DNA of 64,000 nucleotides from an uncultured Pelagibacteraceae bacterium (GTDB taxonomy: Bacteria; Pseudomonadota; Alphaproteobacteria; Pelagibacterales; Pelagibacteraceae). The stretch covers positions 62,001 through 126,000 of the forward strand of contig CACFOR010000001.1 of NCBI GenBank assembly GCA_902567785.1. The letters run 5' to 3'. The stretch's first letter is position 1. Each line of letters opens with the position of its first letter. A program made the position numbers and the translations under genes. Below, one piece after another: positions 15,952 to 24,169 of this stretch. The notes under the pieces were generated by a model. That model was not told the origin of the DNA, did not search any database, and was given only the letters and a program-made list of their open reading frames with translations.

Positions 15952-16269
15952 TTATTTATGAGTTTGAGTTTTAATTTTTAACGTAGCACCTTCTTCAATT
16001 GATAAGGTTTTTTGATTTAATACCCCATCAATGTCCGCAGTTTTTCTTATATTTATTTGATCAGCGTTTACATTTCCCTTTAGCTTTCCTCCTAAAGATG
16101 CCTGTTTTGTTTTTATATTTCCTTTAATATTAGAATTTAAATGCGTTTCAATATTTTCTGATTTAATGTCACCACTAATCTTTGCATCAATTATAATTTT
16201 ATCTTTTTCAACAATGTCTCCCTCAACAGAAACATCCGCAAGCAAAGTTGAAGATTTATCACTGCTCAT
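15952..16269 (-). CDS. Bactofilin-type polymer-forming protein
   Basis: The 105-residue protein is almost entirely a bactofilin domain: a right-handed beta-helix seen as repeated short turns (VSVEGDIVEKDKIIIDAKISGDI..., GNIKTKQASLGGKLKGNVNADQINI..., ADIDGVLNQKTLSIEEGATL). Bactofilins form filaments at the membrane and act in cell shape or polar organisation. The length is near the minimum for the family, with very short tails. It is divergent from the iron transporter operon; the shared region carries direct and inverted repeats. No M23 peptidase partner gene is adjacent. Confidence 0.88.
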   Translation of the reverse strand: MSSDKSSTLLADVSVEGDIVEKDKIIIDAKISGDIKSENIETHLNSNIKGNIKTKQASLGGKLKGNVNADQINIRKTADIDGVLNQKTLSIEEGATLKIKTQTHK

Positions 16270-16276
16270 AAATAAC

Positions 16277-16337
16277 TCCTATACAACTTAGCATATACAC
16301 AGATAAGCATAGGTCCTATACAATTTTTAGTTGTATA
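16277..16337. repeat. Direct and inverted repeats between bactofilin and iron transporter
   Basis: TCCTATACAA occurs twice as a 10-bp direct repeat (16277-16286 and 16314-16323). The second copy is half of a perfect inverted repeat, TATACAA-TTTTTAG-TTGTATA (16317-16337). The placement just upstream of the bactofilin start suggests operator sites, possibly for a regulator of that gene. The binding protein is unknown. Confidence 0.45.
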
Positions 16338-16356
16338 TGTGGCAATAAATGCAATT

Positions 16357-16378
16357 GATAATCATTATCATTGATAAT
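16357..16378. promoter_or_regulatory. Fur-like operator upstream of the iron transporter
   Basis: GATAATCATTATCATTGATAAT contains three alternating copies of the hexamer GATAAT/ATTATC, the classical composition of a Fur box, 35-56 bases before the binding-protein ATG. It closely resembles the enterobacterial Fur consensus. Iron-dependent repression of this operon is the natural reading. Confidence 0.7.
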
Positions 16379-16412
16379 AGTTCTCATTAATTATAAATTA
16401 AAAGGAGAAAAA

Positions 16413-17432
16413 ATGAAAAAAATATCAATTTTGGCCTTCATACTATCTTTGTTTGTAAATTCAGTTTTTGCAAATGAAGTTAATGTATTTAGTGCAAGAC
16501 ATTACGATTCTGATGTTCAGTTATACGAAAAATTTACTGCAAAAACAGGAATCAAAGTGAATGTAGTATCAGGAAAAGATAAAGCTCTTCAAAAAAGAAT
16601 AACAGAAGAAGGCAAGGATTGCTTAGCTGATTTATATATTACAGCTGACGCTGGAAGATTAGGTGCTTTTCAAGCTAAAGGAATGTTTCAAAGAGCAAGT
16701 TCACCAGCTTTAAAAAAAGCAATCCCATCAAATTTTAGATCAGCATACTGGTTCGGAATAGCTAAGAGAGCAAGAGTTATTTATTACTCTCCAAGCAGAT
16801 TAAACGAAAACGACTTGCAAGGTATGACATATGAAGATCTTGCTGATAATTATTGGAAAGGTAAAGTTGTAATAAGAAAATCTAATAACGTTTATAACCA
16901 ATCGTTAGTAGCTTCTTTAATAGCTAATAATGGAAAAAAGAAAACAGCTGAATGGGCAAAAGGTGTTGTTAATAATATGGCAAGAACACCCAAAGGTAAT
17001 GACAGAGCTCAAATTTTAGCTGTTGCAGCTGGCGAAGCTGAACTTGCTGTAGCTAATACTTATTATATTGCTTTGATGTTATCTGGCAAAAAAGGTCCGG
17101 AACAACAAGCGGCTGCAAAAAAGGTTAGACCTTTTTTTCCAAATCAAGATGGAAGAGGAACTCACATGAATATTAGTGGTGGTGGAGTTTTAAAACATGC
17201 TCCTAATAAAAAAAACGCTATTAAACTTTTAGAGTTTTTATTAACGAAAGAAGCACAACAGCACATAGTTAATAATACTTATGAATACCCTATGATAGAA
17301 GGTGTTAAACCTCATAATTTGATAGCTCAATTTGGTCTTAACTTTAAACAAGACTTAAAAACAAAAGTATCTTCTTATGGTAAAAACCAAGCTGCTGCAT
17401 TAAAAATAATGACAGAAGCAGGGTGGGAATAA
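16413..17432 (+). CDS. Fe(3+) ABC transporter substrate-binding protein (FutA/FbpA/SfuA type)
   Basis: The 339-residue periplasmic protein starts at the ATG at 16413, preceded by AAAGGAG; the track's start at 16371 lies inside the Fur-like box. It has a signal peptide (KKISILAFILSLFVNSVFA, cleavage before NEVNVFSARHY). The mature protein matches ferric-ion binding proteins: NVFSARHYDSDVQLYEKF, GIKVNVVSGKDKALQKRI, and the double tyrosine in VANTYYIALML that ligates iron. It delivers iron to the permease encoded downstream. The strong RBS and the hairpin just after the gene suggest it is made in excess over the membrane parts. Confidence 0.93.
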   Translation: MKKISILAFILSLFVNSVFANEVNVFSARHYDSDVQLYEKFTAKTGIKVNVVSGKDKALQKRITEEGKDCLADLYITADAGRLGAFQAKGMFQRASSPALKKAIPSNFRSAYWFGIAKRARVIYYSPSRLNENDLQGMTYEDLADNYWKGKVVIRKSNNVYNQSLVASLIANNGKKKTAEWAKGVVNNMARTPKGNDRAQILAVAAGEAELAVANTYYIALMLSGKKGPEQQAAAKKVRPFFPNQDGRGTHMNISGGGVLKHAPNKKNAIKLLEFLLTKEAQQHIVNNTYEYPMIEGVKPHNLIAQFGLNFKQDLKTKVSSYGKNQAAALKIMTEAGWE

Positions 17433-17442
17433 TACCCTCTTA

Positions 17443-17652
17443 ATGAGCATGGATCACACAAGTAAAAGAAAATTTAATTTAAACAAACCCCTATTTGATT
17501 TAAATAAATCTTCAAAAACTTGTGTGATCTGTTTTAACGAAGCTTTAAAAATTGATAGAAAAGTTAACAATAGATCATTGAATGATATTAAAATAAAAGA
17601 AATAAAAGAAATTGTTAACTCAATTTTTGAAAGCCAAAAAAATGTTACTTAG
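17443..17652 (+). CDS. Small hypothetical protein between iron-binding protein and permease
   Basis: A 69-codon ORF fills the gap between the iron-binding protein and the permease and overlaps the permease ATG by 11 bases. The product is basic, has a short internal repetition (FNLNKPLFDLNK) and one CVIC pair, and lacks signal or membrane segments. I do not recognise a family. The upstream RBS is weak. Its first third is part of a strong hairpin, so it may be a real gene, a leader that couples translation to the permease, or chance. A second in-frame ATG lies two codons in. Confidence 0.45.
   Translation: MSMDHTSKRKFNLNKPLFDLNKSSKTCVICFNEALKIDRKVNNRSLNDIKIKEIKEIVNSIFESQKNVT
17452..17529 (+). 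promoter_or_regulatory. Long intercistronic hairpin after the iron-binding-protein gene
   Basis: GATCACACAAGT (17452-17463) and ACTTGTGTGATC (17518-17529) form a perfect 12-bp inverted repeat. Between them a second stem can form, ATTTAAACAAA with TTTGATTTAAAT, around the loop CCCCTA. TGTTTT follows the outer stem. In RNA this is a substantial two-part hairpin that could protect the 3' end of the upstream message or act as a leaky terminator. It overlaps the 5' part of the 69-codon ORF. Confidence 0.65.
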
Positions 17653-19249
17653 AAAATTTAATTTTTGGTATATAAGTTCATTTTTTATTTCTCTATTAGT
17701 AGCATTACCAATAATAACAGTTTTTTTTGGTTTTTTTGAACTAACTACAGATTATTTTTTACTTTTAAAAAATACTTTCTTATTAAAATATATTTCTAAT
17801 TCTATTTTACTTTTAGTTGGAGTTTTGTTTTTAACATTTTTTTTTGGTGTTGGTTCAGCATATTGTGTATCTTTTTATGAATTTCCAGGTGTAAATTTTT
17901 TTAAGTGGGCCTTAATATTATCTTTTGCTGTTCCTGCTTATATTTATGCATATTCACTTACTGCTTTTTTTGAGAATTATGGAACAGCATTTTCGATTCT
18001 AACTTATTTTTTTGGATCTCATGAATATAATGCGTATATACCTAAATTCGATGGACTATTTGGTTCAATACTAGCTATCTCTTTTTCATTATTTGGCTAT
18101 GTATACGTATTAACAAGAGCTTCATTTTTCTATCAATCGCAAAACTTAATTGATGTAGGTAGAAACCTTGGCTTATCTTCAAAAAAAACTTTTTTAAAAA
18201 TCATTCTTCCTTCAGCAAGACCAGCAATAGTTGTTGGTTTATCATTGGTAGCTATGGAAACTCTGTCGGATTTTGGTACAGTTTCCTTTTTTAGCATTTC
18301 AACATTAACAACAGCTATTTATAATGCTTGGATTGCTTTTGATGATTTAGCATCAGCTAACCAGCTATCCTTCATATTATTATTATTTATTTTATTTTTA
18401 TTTTTTGTTGAGAATTTTTCAAGAAAAGGTGCCAAATATCACTCTCTATCAAAAGGGGGTTTTGTAAATAAAAAAAAGATTAGGCTTACAGGCGTAAAGT
18501 CATTTTATGCAGTACTTTTTTGCAGCGTATTATTTTTCTGTAGTTTTTTATTTCCCGTATTGCAGATGCTTTATTGGACCTTTAAATTTCCAAAATACTT
18601 ACAAGATCTGAATTTTTTAACGATAGGATTCAATACTCTATTATTAGTATTTTTGTCTTGCGTTTTAATGATCGTTTTCGCTTTCATAGCTAATTATGGA
18701 AACAGAGTAACAAAAAGTAAATTTCTTGATGTGCTAACAACTTTTTCTGTATCGGGATACGCTATACCAGGTGTAATACTTGCTGTAGCTTTTATAACTC
18801 TAGTTTCATACTTAGATAATTTTGTATTTATAAATTTTAAAACTATGTTTATAGGATCAATTTTTGGTTTGGTGATTGTTTATTTTGTTAGATTTTTTGC
18901 CTTATCTTCAAATGGTATTAAGTCAGGGTATTTAAAAATTAATAAATCAATGGATGAAAGCGCATATCTTTTGGGGTATTCAAAATTTAAAACTTTTAGC
19001 AAAGTTCATATTCCATATCTTAAGAACAGTATATTTCTAATAAGTATTTTAATAGCCATAGAAATAATCAAAGAATTACCAATTACACTAATACTTAGAC
19101 CGTTTAATTTTGAAACGTTTGCTACTACTGCTTATATTTATGCTTCACAGGATTTACTTGAGGCAGCAGCAGCACCATCTTTATTTCTTATTTCAATAGC
19201 TAGTGTATTTATTTTAATTGTTTCAAAATATATACTATCTGATAATTAA
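17642..19249 (+). CDS. Iron(III) ABC transporter permease (FutB/FbpB/SfuB type)
   Basis: The 535-residue permease has two fused six-helix halves, the arrangement of FbpB/SfuB. Each half carries the cytoplasmic loop that contacts the ATPase: DVGRNLGLSSKKTFLKIILPSARPAI in the first and SMDESAYLLGYSKFKTFSKVHIPYLKNSI in the second. I chose the ATG at 17642; the track begins at a TTG ten codons earlier, within the small ORF. The start lies inside the upstream ORF, so coupling is likely. It moves iron from the binding protein across the inner membrane. Confidence 0.92.
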   Translation: MLLRKFNFWYISSFFISLLVALPIITVFFGFFELTTDYFLLLKNTFLLKYISNSILLLVGVLFLTFFFGVGSAYCVSFYEFPGVNFFKWALILSFAVPAYIYAYSLTAFFENYGTAFSILTYFFGSHEYNAYIPKFDGLFGSILAISFSLFGYVYVLTRASFFYQSQNLIDVGRNLGLSSKKTFLKIILPSARPAIVVGLSLVAMETLSDFGTVSFFSISTLTTAIYNAWIAFDDLASANQLSFILLLFILFLFFVENFSRKGAKYHSLSKGGFVNKKKIRLTGVKSFYAVLFCSVLFFCSFLFPVLQMLYWTFKFPKYLQDLNFLTIGFNTLLLVFLSCVLMIVFAFIANYGNRVTKSKFLDVLTTFSVSGYAIPGVILAVAFITLVSYLDNFVFINFKTMFIGSIFGLVIVYFVRFFALSSNGIKSGYLKINKSMDESAYLLGYSKFKTFSKVHIPYLKNSIFLISILIAIEIIKELPITLILRPFNFETFATTAYIYASQDLLEAAAAPSLFLISIASVFILIVSKYILSDN

Positions 19250-19257
19250 TATATTGT

Positions 19258-20316
19258 ATGAGTAATAATTTTATAGAAATACAAGACGTAACTTTTGCCG
19301 CGAGTAATAAAAATAAAGTAAATAATGTTACTTTTAATTTAGAAAATGAAGGCGAAATTGTTTGTTTGTTAGGTCCCTCAGGCATAGGAAAAACTACAAT
19401 ACTTCGTGCAATAGCAGGATTAGAAAAAATTGAAAAAGGAAAGATTCTTTTAAAAGGAAAAATAATTTCATCACCTGATTTTCATATGGAGCCAGAAAAA
19501 AGAAACATAGCTCTTTCTTTTCAAGAAAACTGTTTATTTCCACATTATAATGTTATTGACAACATTAAGTTTGGTGCTGACAGAAATAAAGATAAAAAAT
19601 TTAACTTTTCAGTTTATGATATTATAAATTTGCTTCACCTAGAAGAAATTCAACAAAAATATCCACATGAAATAAGTGCGGGCGAAGCTCAGCGTGTTTC
19701 TTTAGCACGTTCTTTAATGTCTAAACCAGATTTACTTCTTTTAGATGAGCCTTTTTCAAATATTGATCAAAGTCTAAAAGAAGAACTGCAGTTAAAAATC
19801 AAAAAAATATTAAATGAGGTCAATATCTCAACAATAATAGTTACACACGATTCTTACGAAGCTTTCTACATGGGAAATAAGTGTGGAATTATATTAGATC
19901 AATCATTAAAACAATTTGATATACCTTATAATATTTATCATTACCCAAACTCTGTCGAAGTTGTTAATTTTTTAAATAGGGGAATCTTGATAGAAGCTAG
20001 AGTAACTGGTGCCGATAGTTTAGAAAATACTGAATTAGGAACAATAAAAGGAAATTTTATCAAAAAACAAACACAAGGTTCCACTGTGCAACTTTTAATT
20101 CAACCTGAAGATTTAGAACATGACGACCAAAGTAATTTAAAATTAGAAGTAGTGGATAGAAAATTCAGAGGAACAAATTTTATTTACACTTTAAAAACGA
20201 TGAATAATCAGCTTATTCCAGTTTTTGTTCATTCTCACCACGAACATCAACATAAAATAAAAGATAAATTTGGAATTAAAAGACCTATTTATATTGATCA
20301 CCTGGTATGTTTTTAA
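19258..20316 (+). CDS. Iron(III) ABC transporter ATP-binding protein (FutC/FbpC/SfuC type)
   Basis: This 352-residue ATPase begins 9 bases after the permease. It has Walker A LLGPSGIGKTTIL, the Q-loop SFQENCLFPHYNV, a signature that deviates from LSGGQQ (ISAGEAQRVSLARSL), Walker B LLLLDEPF and the switch His in IVTHDSYEA. A C-terminal OB/TOBE-like domain follows (LLIQPEDLEH..., VVDRKFRGTNFIYTL). It ends with a His-rich segment (HSHHEHQH) that might sense metal; that idea is speculative. Together with the two upstream genes it makes a complete ferric iron importer. Confidence 0.92.
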   Translation: MSNNFIEIQDVTFAASNKNKVNNVTFNLENEGEIVCLLGPSGIGKTTILRAIAGLEKIEKGKILLKGKIISSPDFHMEPEKRNIALSFQENCLFPHYNVIDNIKFGADRNKDKKFNFSVYDIINLLHLEEIQQKYPHEISAGEAQRVSLARSLMSKPDLLLLDEPFSNIDQSLKEELQLKIKKILNEVNISTIIVTHDSYEAFYMGNKCGIILDQSLKQFDIPYNIYHYPNSVEVVNFLNRGILIEARVTGADSLENTELGTIKGNFIKKQTQGSTVQLLIQPEDLEHDDQSNLKLEVVDRKFRGTNFIYTLKTMNNQLIPVFVHSHHEHQHKIKDKFGIKRPIYIDHLVCF

Positions 20317-20362
20317 AATGAAAAAAATTTTAGTTATATTTATTAAATTAAAGTTTAGATTG

Positions 20363-20391
20363 TTGCTTACACAATAAGAGATTGATACTAT
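20363..20391 (+). promoter_or_regulatory. Candidate promoter of the TPP riboswitch-thiV transcript
   Basis: TTGCTT and TACTAT are 17 bases apart, and an overlapping alternative -10 (TATAAC) lies 3 bases on. Transcription would start around 20397-20401, almost at the first base of the TPP aptamer. This is the same economy as in the bhmt leader. Confidence 0.5.
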
Positions 20392-20393
20392 AA

Positions 20394-20472
20394 CAATATT
20401 TTAGGGGGTGTCCGAGTGTGGACTGAGATTATACCCTAAGAACCTGACCGGTAATTCAGTGAGGGAATGTTG
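20394..20472 (+). promoter_or_regulatory. TPP riboswitch overlapping the thiV start codon
   Basis: The sequence carries the thi-box core: GGGGUG, CUGAGAUUAUACCC, GAACCUGACCGG, GUAAUUCAGUGAGGGAA. The ORF's ATG is inside the last bases of the element (GAGGGAAUG). If the transcript begins far enough upstream, CAAUAUU (20394-20400) can pair with AAUGUUG (20466-20472) as helix P1, burying the start codon itself. TPP binding would then block initiation of thiV. The aptamer identity is firm; the exact P1 is tentative. Confidence 0.88.
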
Positions 20473-21897
20473 AAACAATTATATTTTATAAATCAGAGTA
20501 CAGCTTTAATATTAGTTATATTAATAAGCTTGTTGTTTGTAACTATTGGTATTTTCTATTCCAGAAAATATCGAGGATATTCAAATTATCTTACCGCCGG
20601 GAGAAACGCAGGAACATTATCTTTAACTACCAGTTTAGTTGCATCAGCACTAGGTGCATGGATATTATTTGGTCCAGCTTCTGCAGCAACATGGGGAGGA
20701 ATAGGGTCGGTAATCGGATATTCTCTTGGAGCTGCATTCCCAATGATAGCATTAATTTATTTAGGAAAAAAAATAAGAAAAGATTTTCCGACAGGAATTA
20801 CATTTACTCAATTTATTTTTCATAAAATAGGTAAAAATTTATTTAAATTTATAATTTTATTAAGCGTATTTTATATGTTTATTTTTTTATGTGCAGAGAT
20901 AACAGCCATAGCAATGTTAATAAATTATATTTCTGGTGCCTCGTTATGGATAACTGCAGGTTTAGTAATAGTAACAACTTTAATCTACACTTTATATGGA
21001 GGATTAAAAGCTTCTATACTCACTGATAACTTACAATTTTTAATAATTATAATTTTATTATTAGTTTGTGCAAATTACATATTTAACTCAGATTTTATAT
21101 CTTATAAAAGTATTACGAATAATTCTGCCGATTTATTAAGTGGAAAATATATTCCAAATTACACGGCAGGACTAACTTTTTTTATAGCAGTAGCGGCTAC
21201 TAACCTGTTTCATCAGGGTAACTGGCAGAGAGTTTTTGCGGCAAAAAATTATCATGTATTAAATAAAAGTCTTAAATTATCTTTTTTAATTATTATACCT
21301 ATCGTTTTTTTTATGGGGGTTACTGGTATAATTGCAATTTCTGTTGATAGTAAAATAAATCCAGACTTGGCCTTTTTTTCTATATTATTAAAAGGTAAAT
21401 CGGAATTATTGTATATGGGAATAATTATTTTGGGTATATCGTTAACAGTTAGTACGGTTGATACATTAGTTAATGGTATTTCTAGTTTAATTATTGTAGA
21501 TGGCAAAAAAATAAATAAAAATTTAAAATCCTCAAATGGGTTAGTAATTTTTCTTTCAATTATTGCTTTCTTTGTTGCATCAAAGGGATTTAGTATTTTG
21601 TATTTATTTTTATTAGCTGATCTTTTATGTTGTGCTGCTGTATTTCCAGTTTTTTATGGTTTTTATAAAAAAAATTTAAAAGAAAGAGATTTAATAAAAT
21701 CATTAATATTAGGTTTGATTCTAGGACTTTTGTTTTTTCCGGATCCAGATTTTTCAAAGAGTATTTTAGTAGGATTATTGTTACCTTTTGATTTATTTCC
21801 TCAAATTATATCAAGTTCCTTGTTATTTTGGTCTTTTTTATTAGCAACAGCAGGACCTGCAATTGTTATAATAAGTTATGATTCCTTTAAAAGATGA
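20467..21897 (+). CDS. thiV: Sodium:solute symporter, ThiV-type (putative HMP/thiamin precursor transporter)
   Basis: The 476-residue protein is a sodium/solute symporter (SSS family) with about thirteen membrane segments. SRKYRGYSNYLTAGRNAG, LVASALGAWILFGPASAATWGG, LYGGLKASILTDNLQF and FHQGNWQRVFAAKN are family elements. A TPP riboswitch directly at its start ties it to thiamin metabolism. In SAR11 such a gene, thiV, is proposed to import the pyrimidine precursor HMP, which these cells cannot make. The start is the ATG inside the riboswitch's 3' end; no ordinary Shine-Dalgarno spacing is present. The 3' end overlaps the rhomboid gene by 20 bases. Confidence 0.87.
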   Translation: MLKQLYFINQSTALILVILISLLFVTIGIFYSRKYRGYSNYLTAGRNAGTLSLTTSLVASALGAWILFGPASAATWGGIGSVIGYSLGAAFPMIALIYLGKKIRKDFPTGITFTQFIFHKIGKNLFKFIILLSVFYMFIFLCAEITAIAMLINYISGASLWITAGLVIVTTLIYTLYGGLKASILTDNLQFLIIIILLLVCANYIFNSDFISYKSITNNSADLLSGKYIPNYTAGLTFFIAVAATNLFHQGNWQRVFAAKNYHVLNKSLKLSFLIIIPIVFFMGVTGIIAISVDSKINPDLAFFSILLKGKSELLYMGIIILGISLTVSTVDTLVNGISSLIIVDGKKINKNLKSSNGLVIFLSIIAFFVASKGFSILYLFLLADLLCCAAVFPVFYGFYKKNLKERDLIKSLILGLILGLLFFPDPDFSKSILVGLLLPFDLFPQIISSSLLFWSFLLATAGPAIVIISYDSFKR

Positions 21898-22564
21898 TAA
21901 CCCAACATCTGGCCGACCAGTTGTAACTTATTTTTTAATTGCTCTGTGTGTATTAATTTTTTTTATTCAATTAAGCTCAGAATCATATAAAACCGGACAA
22001 CTATTTTATTCATATGGATTAATTCCATCAGTTTTAATGGGGCATAATCAGTTACCAATGGACCTTTATGTGGTGCCTGGTTATATAACGATTTTTACCT
22101 CAATGTTTATGCATGGTGGTTTTATGCATTTGATTGGAAATATGCTTTATATGTGGATTTTTGCAGATAATATTGAAGATAACTTAGGACCTACAAAATT
22201 TTTAATTTTTTATCTTCTTGCTGGCATAGGTGCTGCGATGACGCAAGTTTTAATGGACACTAATTCTCAAATACCTATGGTCGGAGCAAGTGGTGCAATC
22301 GGAGGCGTATTAGGTGCTTATCTTATAAATCATCCCAATGCTAGAGTTCTTGTATTAATTCCTTTTGGATTTTTCAGTCAGCTAATAAAGATAAGAGCAT
22401 TATACGTATTAGGATTTTGGTTTATACTTCAATTCATTTCAAGTGGAGGGGGAGTTGCTTATGCGGCACATATTGGTGGTTTTGTTTCAGGTATGATTTT
22501 GATATTATTTTTTAACAAAAAAATAAAAAGAAAAAATAAAATAATGAAAGGACCATGGGGGTAA
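21878..22564 (+). CDS. Rhomboid family intramembrane serine protease
   Basis: The 228-residue membrane protein shows the rhomboid catalytic motif GASGAIGGVLGAY, with Ser as nucleophile, and the partner His in AAHIGGFVSGM. Also visible are the upstream HLIGNMLYMWIFADNIED segment and the large L1-like region after PGYITIFTSMFMHGGFMH. Six or so transmembrane helices fit. It cleaves membrane proteins within the bilayer; the substrate is unknown. It starts within the last 20 bases of thiV, and its stop overlaps the rseP ATG (TAATG), which places two intramembrane proteases side by side in one transcript. Confidence 0.93.
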   Translation: MIPLKDDNPTSGRPVVTYFLIALCVLIFFIQLSSESYKTGQLFYSYGLIPSVLMGHNQLPMDLYVVPGYITIFTSMFMHGGFMHLIGNMLYMWIFADNIEDNLGPTKFLIFYLLAGIGAAMTQVLMDTNSQIPMVGASGAIGGVLGAYLINHPNARVLVLIPFGFFSQLIKIRALYVLGFWFILQFISSGGGVAYAAHIGGFVSGMILILFFNKKIKRKNKIMKGPWG

Positions 22565-23670
22565 TGAATTTTTTAATTCCATTTTTAGCTTTAATAACTG
22601 TAGTTGTGTTCATTCATGAGTATGGACATTATTATTTTGCAAAAAAATACGGTGTAGGTGTAACAGACTTTTCAATTGGATTTGGAAAAGAAATTTTTGG
22701 ATGGAATGATAAATCTGGAACAAGATGGAAAATTTGTTGGATTCCTTTGGGAGGGTATGTAAAATTTTTTGGAGATCGTAATGTTTTTAGTCAATCAGAA
22801 CAACAAGAATTAATCGAAAAGTATAATGAAAATGATAGAAAAAAATTATTTATACTAAAACCTTTATATCAAAGAGCATTAATAGTTGCGGCGGGACCTT
22901 TAGCTAATTTTCTTCTTGCTATATTAATTTTTACAATGATTAATATATTTGTTGGCAAAGATATCACACCAGCCATTATTGATGAAGTTCAAAAAGATAG
23001 CCCAGCTTATAAGGCTGATCTTAGAAAAGGTGATAAAATTTTATCTATAGATGGTAATAAAGTTGAAAGTATTTTAGAAGTTTCAACTTTTATCAATACT
23101 TCAACGTCTGAAACAATTGAATTTAAAATTTTAAGAAATGATGAAAAATTCTCAGTATTTGTTAAACCTAATTTAATTGATGGACAAGATTCTTTAGGTA
23201 ATTCAGCAAAAAAAAGAATAATAGGTATAAAATTATCTCTACCAGGAAACGAATTTAATAGACAACCCCTAGGTCCTAGCAAGGCTATATACTATTCTCT
23301 TAAAGAAGTTTGGTTCGTTACTACCACTTCATTAAGTTATGTTGGAAAAATTATTACTGGATCAGGTGATTCCTCACAATTAGGAGGACCTATAAGAATT
23401 GCAAAAATTACTGGTCAAGTTGCTGAACATGGATTTGTACCTTTTTTAAGCATCATGGCATATATTTCTATAAGTTTGGGTTTAATAAATTTATTCCCGA
23501 TTCCTATGCTTGATGGAGGCCATTTAATGTTTTATTTATTTGAAAAAATTTTAGGTAAACCATTAAGTCAAAAAACTCAGGAAGGTTTTTTTCGAATCGG
23601 TTTATTTTTGTTATTTTCTTTGATGTTTTTTGTCACATTTAATGATCTAAAGGATTTAGGATTGTTTTAA
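22564..23670 (+). CDS. rseP: RIP metalloprotease RseP (site-2 protease)
   Basis: The 368-residue M50 peptidase has the zinc motif HEYGH in the first helix, a PDZ domain (ITPAIIDEVQKDSPAYKADLRKGDKIL...) in the periplasmic part, and the second metal motif NLFPIPMLDGGHL near the C-terminus. Only one PDZ is clear, whereas enterobacterial RseP has two. I use the ATG at 22564, one base into the rhomboid stop; the track start lies three codons earlier. In many bacteria rseP sits between dxr and bamA; here it is separated from them and follows a rhomboid gene. Confidence 0.92.
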   Translation: MNFLIPFLALITVVVFIHEYGHYYFAKKYGVGVTDFSIGFGKEIFGWNDKSGTRWKICWIPLGGYVKFFGDRNVFSQSEQQELIEKYNENDRKKLFILKPLYQRALIVAAGPLANFLLAILIFTMINIFVGKDITPAIIDEVQKDSPAYKADLRKGDKILSIDGNKVESILEVSTFINTSTSETIEFKILRNDEKFSVFVKPNLIDGQDSLGNSAKKRIIGIKLSLPGNEFNRQPLGPSKAIYYSLKEVWFVTTTSLSYVGKIITGSGDSSQLGGPIRIAKITGQVAEHGFVPFLSIMAYISISLGLINLFPIPMLDGGHLMFYLFEKILGKPLSQKTQEGFFRIGLFLLFSLMFFVTFNDLKDLGLF

Positions 23671-23835
23671 TTGATATTTTACAAAAGTATTAATTTACAA
23701 ATAATCATTTAAAATCAACGCTTTTTAGCTATATATCTATATATTGTGTTGATATCTTTAAAATACACTAAAAAAAACATTGATTTTCCTTGTATTTATG
23801 AGAAGAGTAAAAAAAGTACATAAAAAGGGGCTAAA

Positions 23836-24111
23836 ATGAACAAAAAACAACTAGTTGCGAAGATATCATCTTCAATGAATCTTAGTAAAGCAGATGCAGA
23901 AAGAACATTTGATGGTATTACTGAGATTATTTTAGGCTGCTTAAAGAGTGACGAGCAGGTTAAAATTGCTGGTTTTGGTACTTATAAAGTAGCAAAGAGA
24001 AAGGCCCGTGTAGGCCGAAATCCTAGAACAGGAGAGCAAATACAAATTGCAGCTTCTCAAAAGGTTAAATTCTTACCGGCAAAAGCATTAAAAGAGATGT
24101 TTAATAAATAA
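23836..24111 (+). CDS. hup: HU family DNA-binding protein
   Basis: The 91-residue histone-like protein matches HU from end to end: MNKKQLVAKISSSMNLSKADAE, then KIAGFGTYKV and the DNA-binding arm signature KARVGRNPRTGEQIQI, ending KFLPAKALKEMF. It bends and compacts DNA as a dimer. The 165-bp upstream region is the longest fully non-coding gap near here and presumably holds a strong promoter. AAGGGG lies seven bases before the ATG. A strong terminator follows. HU rather than IHF is favoured by the closeness to HupB, though alpha/beta type cannot be told by eye. Confidence 0.94.
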   Translation: MNKKQLVAKISSSMNLSKADAERTFDGITEIILGCLKSDEQVKIAGFGTYKVAKRKARVGRNPRTGEQIQIAASQKVKFLPAKALKEMFNK

Positions 24112-24117
24112 CTATTT

Positions 24118-24160
24118 AAAACAGCCTTTATACCAAATTTCGTTATAAAGGCTGTTTTTT
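24118..24160 (+). terminator. Strong intrinsic terminator after hup (bidirectional)
   Basis: AAACAGCCTTTATA and TATAAAGGCTGTTT form a long perfect stem around an 11-base loop, followed by a T-run. The A-run on the left arm makes it work in both directions, so it can also end the minus-strand purF/glycosyltransferase transcript arriving from the right. Confidence 0.9.
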
Positions 24161-24169
24161 CTGTGTTTT

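Noticed and set aside
16371-16412. Upstream ATG for the iron-binding protein
   Set aside because: It lies inside the Fur-like box, would put residues before the signal peptide, and lacks an RBS, whereas the ATG at 16413 has AAAGGAG.
17612-17641. TTG start for the iron permease
   Set aside because: The ATG at 17642 is in the usual position before the first helix, and the TTG has no RBS.
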